Source: Bryobacteraceae bacterium (GTDB taxonomy: Bacteria > Acidobacteriota > Terriglobia > Bryobacterales > Bryobacteraceae). From it: 5,239 nt of DNA. This document shows positions 1 through 5,042 of the stretch, piece after piece. The position numbers and the translations under genes were made by a program. The DNA lies in contig JAICMB010000282.1 of assembly GCA_025929455.1 (NCBI GenBank), positions 1 to 5,239 on the forward strand, given 5' to 3'. The stretch's first letter is position 1; the number at the start of each line of letters is the position of its first letter. The notes below the pieces were generated by a model. It saw only the letters and a list, made by a program, of their open reading frames with translations. It did not search any database and was not told the DNA's origin.

Positions 1-512
1 AAGAGTTCGGACCCATTCACATCCTGGTCAACAACGCCGGCACGACCCGCGATGTCCTCGCGCTCCGCATGAAAAAGGACGATTGGGACGCCGTCATCGC
101 CACCAATCTTACCGGCGCCTTCCTCATGTCTCAGCAGGTGCTGCAAGCGATGATGCGCGAACGCTGGGGCCGCATCATCAACATTTCCTCAATCGTCGGA
201 GAGACCGGCAATCCCGGCCAGGCGAATTATGTCGCGTCCAAAGCCGGCCTGATCGGCCTCACCAAAACGCTCGCGCAGGAGATGGGCAGCCGCAACATCA
301 CCGTCAACGCCATCGCTCCTGGTTTCATCGAGACGGCGATGACGGAAAACCTCCCGCAAGAGCTCAAAGACAAAATGCTCGCCAACATTCCGCTGAAGCG
401 CGCCGGCCGTCCCGAAGACGTCGCCGCCGCCGTCCGCTTCCTCGCGAGCGATGACGCCGCCTACATCACCGGCCACGTGCTCGATGTCAACGGCGGCTTG
501 TTCATGGGTTGA
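1..512 (+). CDS. fabG: 3-oxoacyl-[acyl-carrier-protein] reductase, 5'-truncated by the window edge
   Basis: NADPH-dependent reductase of the short-chain dehydrogenase (SDR) family. It reduces 3-oxoacyl-ACP to 3-hydroxyacyl-ACP in cytosolic fatty-acid synthesis. The reading frame is open from base 3, before the first in-frame ATG at 69, and already encodes the SDR motif HILVNNAG, so the gene starts upstream. The 169 residues seen, against about 245 for a full FabG, mean that roughly 75 N-terminal residues with the Rossmann glycine motif are missing. Visible catalytic elements are Asn in ATNLTG, Ser in NISSIVG, Tyr at 228-230 and Lys at 240-242 (YVASK), followed by NAIAPGFIETAMT and the C-terminal ITGHVLDVNGG. 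The loop GETGNPGQANY is very FabG-like, which favours FabG over a generic SDR. aguB begins 19 nt after the stop with no visible terminator, so co-transcription is likely, although the pathways are unrelated. Confidence 0.9.
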   Translation, partial: EFGPIHILVNNAGTTRDVLALRMKKDDWDAVIATNLTGAFLMSQQVLQAMMRERWGRIINISSIVGETGNPGQANYVASKAGLIGLTKTLAQEMGSRNITVNAIAPGFIETAMTENLPQELKDKMLANIPLKRAGRPEDVAAAVRFLASDDAAYITGHVLDVNGGLFMG

Positions 513-531
513 GGTTCGCGACAATTAGCTC

Positions 532-1422
532 ATGGCCTCTTCCGATTCCGGGAAGTTCACGGTCGGCCTGGTGCAGATGTCCTGTTCCACCGACCCCGGC
601 GAGAATCTCGAAAAAGCCGTCTGGCGCATCCGCGAAGCGGCCTCGCGGGGAGCGCACATCGTGTGCCTGCCGGAGTTGTTCCGGTCGCAGTACTTCTGCC
701 GCGAGGAAAACGCGGAGCTGTTCGCCCTCGCCGAGACCATTCCTGGCCCGTCCACCGAGCGCCTCGGCGCGGTCGCGCGCGATCTCCGCATCACCGTCAT
801 CGCGTCGCTATTCGAGCGACGCGCGCCCGGCCTCTACCACAACACCGCCGTCATCCTGAACGAAACGGGCGACATCGCGGGCATGTATCGCAAGATGCAT
901 ATCCCCGACGATCCTCTCTATTACGAAAAGTTCTACTTCACGCCCGGCGACCTCGGCTTCCTGAATTTCGATTCCGCGCGCGGCCGCTTCGGCGTGCTCA
1001 TCTGTTGGGACCAGTGGTATCCGGAAGGCGCGCGCCTCACCGCCATCCAGGGCGCGAACATCCTGTTTTACCCCACCGCCATCGGCTGGCATCCATCCGA
1101 GAAGGAGCAGTACGGCGCCGCGCAACTCGACGCCTGGCGTACCATCCAGCGCGCGCACGCCATCGCCAACGGTGTCTACGTCGCGGCGGTCAATCGCACC
1201 GGATTTGAAGGACCGGCCGACCAGGGCATCGAGTTCTGGGGCTCATCTTTCATTTGTGACCCCTTCGGCCAAATGCTCACAGAAGGTCCCACCAACGCCG
1301 AACAGATTCTCATCGCTGAATGTGACCCCGCGCGCATGGACGAAGTGCGCCGCAACTGGCCCTTTCTTCGCGACCGCCGCATCGACGCCTACGCGCCCAT
1401 TTGCAACCGGTGGCTCGGTTAA
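532..1422 (+). CDS. aguB: N-carbamoylputrescine amidase
   Basis: Cytosolic carbon-nitrogen hydrolase of the nitrilase superfamily. It hydrolyses N-carbamoylputrescine to putrescine, CO2 and ammonia, the last step of the agmatine route to putrescine. The protein has 296 residues, normal for the family. The nitrilase Glu-Lys-Cys triad is visible as E48 (CLPELF), K121 (YRKMHIPDDP) and C158 (LICWDQWYPEGAR). The stretches around residues 158-190 (ILFYPTAIGWHP) and 230-250 (EFWGSSFICDPFG) are typical of AguB rather than of other nitrilases such as beta-ureidopropionase. The ATG at 532 is chosen because the family fold (FTVGLVQMSC) begins within ten residues. Its ribosome binding site is poor: the only GAGG overlaps the fabG stop, 17 nt upstream. 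The stop codon shares one base with the aguA start (TAATG), and this direct pairing with agmatine deiminase strongly supports the substrate assignment. Confidence 0.95.
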   Translation: MASSDSGKFTVGLVQMSCSTDPGENLEKAVWRIREAASRGAHIVCLPELFRSQYFCREENAELFALAETIPGPSTERLGAVARDLRITVIASLFERRAPGLYHNTAVILNETGDIAGMYRKMHIPDDPLYYEKFYFTPGDLGFLNFDSARGRFGVLICWDQWYPEGARLTAIQGANILFYPTAIGWHPSEKEQYGAAQLDAWRTIQRAHAIANGVYVAAVNRTGFEGPADQGIEFWGSSFICDPFGQMLTEGPTNAEQILIAECDPARMDEVRRNWPFLRDRRIDAYAPICNRWLG

Positions 1423-2426
1423 TGCAGCCGCATCGACGCCTGCCCGCCGAATGGGAGCCGCACGAGGCCACGTGGCTGGCTTGGCCGCATGAGGTCACCG
1501 ACTGGCCCGGAAAATTCGCACCGATCCCCTGGATTTACGCGGATATCGTGCGTCACCTCGCGCGTGTTGAGCGCGTGCGCATTCTCGTCGAAGACACCAC
1601 CGCCGCCGAAAAAGCGCGCCGCATTCTGAAAAAATCCGGTGTCGATCTGCGCGCCGTCGAATTTTTCGAACACCGCACCGACCGCAGTTGGACGCGCGAC
1701 TACTGCCCTCTGTTCGTGCGCGAAGCCGGCGGCATCACCGCCACCAACTGGATCTTCAACGGCTGGGCCAAATACCCCAACTCCGAAAACGACAACGACG
1801 TCGCGCGCTTTGTCGCGAACGCGCTCGGCATACCGCGCATCGACATCGATATAGTGCTTGAAGGCGGCAGCATCGATGTCAACGGCGCAGGCTTGCTGCT
1901 CACCACCGAAGAGTGCCTCCTCAGCCCCGTGCAGGCGCGCAATCCCGGCTTCTCGCGCGAGCAGCTCGAAGCGATCTTCCGCGAATACCTCGGCGTCGAT
2001 CGCGTCATCTGGCTCCGCAACGGCATCGCCGGCGATGATACCCACGGCCACATCGACGACCTCGCTCGCTTTACGAACGAAACCACCATCGTCATCGCCT
2101 CCGAAGACGATCCCACGGACGCCAATTACGCCCCGCTGCGTGAGAACCTCGATCTCCTGCGCGCGACCGATCTCAACGTCGAAACGCTCCCGATGCCTGA
2201 ACCAATCTGGTTCGACAACCAGCGCCTCCCCGCCAGTTACGCCAATTTCTATATCGCCAACGGCATCGTACTCGTCCCCGTCTTCAACGATGCCAATGAC
2301 CGCCTTGCCCTCAACACCCTCGCCCCGCTGTTCCCCGGCCGCGACATCATCGGCATCTACTCCCGCGATCTCGTGCTCGGCCTCGGTACGCTCCACTGCA
2401 TGAGCATGCAACAGCCGCTCGCTTGA
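1422..2426 (+). CDS. aguA: Agmatine deiminase (agmatine iminohydrolase)
   Basis: Cytosolic enzyme of the peptidylarginine-deiminase-like (PAD_porph) family. It converts agmatine to N-carbamoylputrescine and ammonia, feeding the AguB product of the preceding gene. The 334 residues are near the usual 340-370. Recognisable motifs are the N-terminal LPAEWEPHEATWLAWPH (residues 7-23), WTRD (90-93), EGGSIDVNG (147-155), TTEECLL (161-167), GDDTHGHIDDLARF (204-217) and the C-terminal GLGTLHCMSMQQP with the presumed nucleophile C326. A TTG at 1401 could add seven residues, but I chose the ATG at 1422 because the family homology begins there and it overlaps the aguB stop as TAATG, typical of translational coupling. 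A GGTGG at 1409-1413 may serve as a weak ribosome binding site. Leucine codons favour CTC (23) over CTG (9) by hand count, unlike the downstream operon. Confidence 0.95.
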   Translation: MQPHRRLPAEWEPHEATWLAWPHEVTDWPGKFAPIPWIYADIVRHLARVERVRILVEDTTAAEKARRILKKSGVDLRAVEFFEHRTDRSWTRDYCPLFVREAGGITATNWIFNGWAKYPNSENDNDVARFVANALGIPRIDIDIVLEGGSIDVNGAGLLLTTEECLLSPVQARNPGFSREQLEAIFREYLGVDRVIWLRNGIAGDDTHGHIDDLARFTNETTIVIASEDDPTDANYAPLRENLDLLRATDLNVETLPMPEPIWFDNQRLPASYANFYIANGIVLVPVFNDANDRLALNTLAPLFPGRDIIGIYSRDLVLGLGTLHCMSMQQPLA

Positions 2427-2440
2427 GTTCGCAGACTCCA

Positions 2441-2484
2441 GTGGGGCAGCCAGTCTTGCTGCCTGCCCGCGGCTCAAGATCCGC
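2441..2484 (+). repeat. Diverged single copy of the GTGGGGCAG hairpin repeat (unit C)
   Basis: Starting 14 nt after the aguA stop, GTGGGGCAGC opens a hairpin with stem GGCAGC (2445-2450) and GCTGCC (2458-2463) around a 7-nt loop. A weaker second hairpin follows, GCGG (2469-2472) with CCGC (2481-2484). The order is the same as in the units at 4930-5042: GTGGGG, then a GCAG hairpin, then a GC-rich hairpin. The second stem is decayed and the first loop is longer. Its plus orientation places GTGGGG next to the aguA stop. No T-run follows, so it is not a classic intrinsic terminator. The relationship to the 4930-5042 element is inferred from the shared GTGGGGCAG start and layout. Confidence 0.5.
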
Positions 2485-2551
2485 TCGCGCGTCGTTGCAT
2501 TACGCGTGGAGGTTTTCGACCCTGCGAAGCGAGAGGTGCTGAGTCGAACGG

Positions 2552-2557
2552 TATAAT
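2552..2557 (+). promoter_or_regulatory. Perfect -10 box (TATAAT) of the cytochrome/PQQ dehydrogenase operon
   Basis: TATAAT matches the sigma-70 -10 consensus exactly and is rare in such GC-rich sequence. It lies 12 nt before the GTG start at 2570. The hexamer 17 nt upstream (2529-2534, GCGAGA) does not resemble TTGACA, and there is no extended -10 TG. Initiation about 7 nt downstream, near 2564, would give a 5' leader of only about 6 nt with no Shine-Dalgarno, so the mRNA would be nearly leaderless. The location in a 143-bp intergenic region before a new operon supports the call; the missing -35 weakens it. Confidence 0.5.
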
Positions 2558-2569
2558 GAACCGTTTACC

Positions 2570-3343
2570 GTGCGAATCTCCCCCGTACTTCTGGCGCTGG
2601 TGTTGTCTCTGCACGCGGCCAGCGTGCCCGATAGCCGCAAATTAGATCAGGGCCGGGCGCTGTTTCGCAGCAATTGCGCGTTCTGTCATGGCCTCGACGG
2701 GCGCGGCGGACGCGGGCCCGATCTGACCGGCAGGCTCGTGCATGGCGATACCCTGCCCGCCATTAAGAACGTGATCCGCCGCGGCATTCCGGGCACCAAC
2801 ATGCCCGCGTTCGGCTTCGACGAGGAAGAGTCCGGCGCGATCGCGATGTACGTGCGGAACCTGTCGCATGGCTCTGCCAAGCCCGAAGTCGCGACCGGCG
2901 ACCCGCGGCACGGAGCGGAAGTGTACAACGCAAACGGCTGCGCGGGGTGTCATCGCATCGGCGACACCGGCAGCGTGTTCGGTCCGGACCTGAGCCGCGC
3001 AGGGGCGGCACGTTCGCTCGCGTATCTGCGGGAGTCCATCGTGAACCCGTCGGCGGATGTGCCCGAAGAATGGGAGGGCGTCAGCGTTACGGACCGCGAT
3101 GGCCATCGCGTGGCGGGGGTGCGCGTCAACGAAGATACGTTTACGGTGCAGCTTCGCGATCAATCGCAGAAATTCCGCATGTTCGATAAGAGCGATCTTC
3201 GCGAGGTCGACCACATGAAGCGGTCGCTCATGCCCGCTTATAAGCTCGGTGCGAAAGATTTGAACGACCTGATCGCGTATCTCGCGACTCTGCGCGGTAG
3301 CGTGGAAGGCGATCGAGTCATACGCGCGCGGGGCGTAAAGTGA
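2570..3343 (+). CDS. Secreted diheme c-type cytochrome, probable electron acceptor of the PQQ dehydrogenase
   Basis: Predicted periplasmic electron carrier of 257 residues. A signal peptide spans about residues 1-17 (MRISPVLLALVLSLHAAS), supporting the GTG start at 2570; I see no in-frame upstream start and no Shine-Dalgarno. Domain 1 (about 24-100) is a class I cytochrome c with CAFCH at 36-40 and a likely distal ligand M78 (NMPAF). Domain 2 (about 110-243) has CAGCH at 124-128, GPDLSRAG, YLRESIVNPSADV, then a roughly 50-residue insert rich in beta-strand-type sequence (WEGVSVTDRDGHRVAGVRV and on) before SLMPAY with likely ligand M221, and a final helix DLNDLIAYLATLRG. This long second domain matches the 'putative heme-binding domain, Pirellula/Verrucomicrobium type'. 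The stop overlaps the start of the PQQ dehydrogenase gene by four bases (GTGA), so the two are an operon and the cytochrome is the natural electron acceptor. That partnership is inferred from context. Confidence 0.88.
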   Translation: MRISPVLLALVLSLHAASVPDSRKLDQGRALFRSNCAFCHGLDGRGGRGPDLTGRLVHGDTLPAIKNVIRRGIPGTNMPAFGFDEEESGAIAMYVRNLSHGSAKPEVATGDPRHGAEVYNANGCAGCHRIGDTGSVFGPDLSRAGAARSLAYLRESIVNPSADVPEEWEGVSVTDRDGHRVAGVRVNEDTFTVQLRDQSQKFRMFDKSDLREVDHMKRSLMPAYKLGAKDLNDLIAYLATLRGSVEGDRVIRARGVK

Positions 3344-4929
3344 TACGCCGCATCGCGCTCGCCGCCGTCGCATTCGCAAGCATCGGCGCCGCACAGGTGC
3401 CGTACGAGCGCATCGTGCGCGCGGCTACGGAGCCGCAGAACTGGCTCACCTATTTCGGCGACTATGGCGGCGTGCGCTATCGCGACCTCAACCAGATCAA
3501 TACCTCCAACGTGAACCGTCTGCGCGTGGAGTGGATGTTCCAGACGGGACAACCGGGCGCGTTTGAAACCGTGCCGCTGGTTGTCGACGGAATCATGTAT
3601 CTGACGGCCGCGAACGGCTACGCCTACGCGCTGGACGCGCGCAGCGGGCGCCAGCTCTGGATGTATCATTACGCGATCCCGAACAAGGCCATTCAGCCCA
3701 ATGGCAGCGTGAACCGCGGCCTCGCGATCCTCGGCGATCGCCTGTTCATGACCACGCCGGACGGCCACGTTATCGCGCTCGATGTGAAGACCGGGCACCC
3801 GCTGTGGGAAATAACGATGGCGCCGAACGAGTCCGCGCACGGCGCAACCATGGCTCCGCTCGCCGCGAAGGACAAGGTCATCGTCGGCGTGACGGGAGGC
3901 GAATTCGGCATTCGCGGCTTCATCGACGCATACGATCCCGCAACCGGCAAACGCCTGTGGCGCTTCTGGACTGTTCCGGCGAAAGGCGAACCGGGCGGCG
4001 AAACCTGGCTGGCAGACTCGTGGAAGCGCGGCGGCGGCGCGACGTGGATGACCGGCACTTACGACCCGCAACTGAACACGTTGTACTGGGGTGTCGGCAA
4101 TCCCGGTCCCGACCTGAACGGCGCTGTGCGCACGGGCGACAACCTGTATACGGCGTCGGTTGTCGCGCTCGATGCCGATACCGGCAAGTTGAAGTGGTAT
4201 TACCAGTTTTCGCCGCACGACGCGCACGACTGGGATGCATGCGAGACGCCCATGCTGCTCGACATCGAGTGGAAAGGGCATCCGCGCAAGGTGCTGGTGC
4301 AAGGTAACCGCAATCAGTTCTTCTATGTCCTTGACCGCGTCACCGGCGAGTTTCTGATGGCCAAACCGATGGGCCGGCAAACGTGGCTGAAGTCGTTCGA
4401 CGAAAAGGGCCGTCCCGTGAAGGATCCGAAATCGGACCCGTCGCCCGAGGGCTCGCATGTGTGCCCCGGCCTCGGCGGCGGCGCGAATTGGATGGCGCCG
4501 TCGTATAGCCCGCAGACGAAACTCTTCTACGTACCGCTGTTCGAAGCGTGTGACATCTTCTACACGTCAGCGCCGGTTTATGTGGCGGGCAAAAGCTACT
4601 GGGGCAGCGTCAGCCGCGGCTGGACCGAAGAGCGCTCCTGGGGCGTGATCAAGGCGCTCGATCCGCAAACGGGCGAAGAGAAGTGGCACTTCGATTTGTT
4701 CCGGCCGTCGTGGGCGGGAACCATGGCGACCTCCGGCGGCCTGGTGTTTGGCGGCGACGGCGACGGCTACTTCTTTGCTCTCGATGCCAACACCGGCAAG
4801 GTTCTGTGGAAGCTGAATACAGGCAACTCACTCAACACCGCGCCGATGACTTATATGTTGGGCGGCCGGCAATATGTCGTAATGCCGTCCGGCGCGGCGC
4901 TACTGGCGTTCGCACTGCCCGCTGATTAG
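3340..4929 (+). CDS. PQQ-dependent dehydrogenase, methanol/ethanol dehydrogenase family, likely lanthanide type
   Basis: Periplasmic quinoprotein (eight-bladed propeller family) that oxidises an alcohol or aldehyde with PQQ. The protein has 529 residues with a signal peptide at about 1-18 (MIRRIALAAVAFASIGAA). Family marks are NWLTYFGDYGGVRYRDLNQI (34-53), repeated blade motifs ALDxxTGKxxW (for example 277-286 and 480-490), GNRNQFFYVLDR (322-333) and WAGTMATSGGLVFGG (458-472). By analogy with methanol dehydrogenases, the metal ligands are E188 (GGEFGIRG), N254 (GNPGPD) and the catalytic D297. D299, two residues later (HDWDA), is the extra Asp characteristic of lanthanide enzymes. The vicinal Cys-Cys of MxaF is absent. 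C375 and C404 have the 29-residue spacing of the second MxaF disulfide. No heme motif is present, so electrons must leave through a separate cytochrome, presumably the preceding gene, which overlaps by GTGA. Start GTG 3340 has a weak GGGG (3330-3333) upstream. The substrate cannot be told from sequence, so no gene symbol is given. Confidence 0.92.
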   Translation: MIRRIALAAVAFASIGAAQVPYERIVRAATEPQNWLTYFGDYGGVRYRDLNQINTSNVNRLRVEWMFQTGQPGAFETVPLVVDGIMYLTAANGYAYALDARSGRQLWMYHYAIPNKAIQPNGSVNRGLAILGDRLFMTTPDGHVIALDVKTGHPLWEITMAPNESAHGATMAPLAAKDKVIVGVTGGEFGIRGFIDAYDPATGKRLWRFWTVPAKGEPGGETWLADSWKRGGGATWMTGTYDPQLNTLYWGVGNPGPDLNGAVRTGDNLYTASVVALDADTGKLKWYYQFSPHDAHDWDACETPMLLDIEWKGHPRKVLVQGNRNQFFYVLDRVTGEFLMAKPMGRQTWLKSFDEKGRPVKDPKSDPSPEGSHVCPGLGGGANWMAPSYSPQTKLFYVPLFEACDIFYTSAPVYVAGKSYWGSVSRGWTEERSWGVIKALDPQTGEEKWHFDLFRPSWAGTMATSGGLVFGGDGDGYFFALDANTGKVLWKLNTGNSLNTAPMTYMLGGRQYVVMPSGAALLAFALPAD

Positions 4930-4972
4930 GTGGGGCAGGCGTCCACGCCTGCGCCGGACCTCCAGGTCCGGC
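4930..4972 (+). repeat. Repeat unit A (plus-oriented half of the 113-bp element)
   Basis: This is a 43-nt unit: GTGGGG, then hairpin 1 (GCAGGCG/CGCCTGC), then hairpin 2 (GCCGGACC/GGTCCGGC), both with loop TCCA. It begins on the base after the TAG stop of the quinoprotein gene. Unit B has the same layout on the other strand. Confidence 0.75.
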
Positions 4973-4999
4973 TCTTCGGGCATAGCTGAAAGCCGCCGT

Positions 5000-5042
5000 G
5001 GCGGGCGTGGACGCCCGCCGCAGGTCTAAAGACCTGCCCCAC
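5000..5042 (-). repeat. Repeat unit B (minus-oriented half of the 113-bp element)
   Basis: Read on the minus strand from 5042, this unit gives GTGGGG, a GCAGGTC/GACCTGC hairpin with loop TTTA, then a GGCGGGCG/CGCCCGCC hairpin with loop TCCA. The length (43 nt) and layout equal unit A, but the stems differ with compensating changes. Its first G is the last base of the TAG stop of the minus-strand TPR gene. A 27-nt spacer (4973-4999) separates it from unit A. Confidence 0.75.

Larger units (their letters stand above)
4930..5042. repeat. 113-bp composite inverted-repeat element of four hairpins between convergent genes
   Basis: Bounded by perfect 10-bp terminal inverted repeats, GTGGGGCAGG (4930-4939) and CCTGCCCCAC (5033-5042). 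Inside are four perfect hairpins with 4-nt loops. Hairpin 1 is 4935-4941/4946-4952 (GCAGGCG/CGCCTGC, loop TCCA). Hairpin 2 is 4953-4960/4965-4972 (GCCGGACC/GGTCCGGC, loop TCCA). Hairpin 3 is 5000-5007/5012-5019 (GGCGGGCG/CGCCCGCC, loop TGGA). Hairpin 4 is 5020-5026/5031-5037 (GCAGGTC/GACCTGC, loop TAAA). A 12-nt inverted repeat, GGCGTCCACGCC (4938-4949) and its complement (5004-5015), links hairpins 1 and 3. The element starts right after the quinoprotein stop and ends on the stop codon of the opposite-strand TPR gene. It encodes no protein. It resembles dispersed REP/MITE-like hairpin repeats and could act as a bidirectional terminator or mRNA 3'-end stabiliser; both roles are inferences. Confidence 0.85.

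Noticed and set aside
1401..1421. TTG at 1401 as an alternative aguA start
   Set aside because: It would overlap aguB by 22 bases and add seven residues outside the family homology. The TAATG-coupled ATG at 1422 fits better.
1419..2477. Long open frame of about 350 codons on the minus strand opposite aguA
   Set aside because: It mirrors a clearly conserved gene, its translation has low-complexity Val/Ala/Glu/Asp composition and no family motif, and long antisense frames are expected in GC-rich coding DNA.
2515..2548. Six-base inverted repeat TTCGAC (2515-2520) and GTCGAA (2543-2548) just upstream of the TATAAT box, considered as an operator
   Set aside because: The arms are short, the spacing is 22 nt, and a match of this size is likely by chance in a region of this length.
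3238..4458. Open frame of about 400 codons on the minus strand opposite the cytochrome and quinoprotein genes
   Set aside because: It is Arg/His/Ala/Val-rich with no recognisable domain and spans two well-supported genes. It is a codon-bias shadow.
4930..5042. CRISPR array
   Set aside because: The repeated units are inverted hairpins with differing stems, not direct repeats with unique spacers.
4930..5042. Classic rho-independent terminator
   Set aside because: The stems are strong, but none of the four hairpins is followed by a T-run on either strand. Any termination role would have to work differently.
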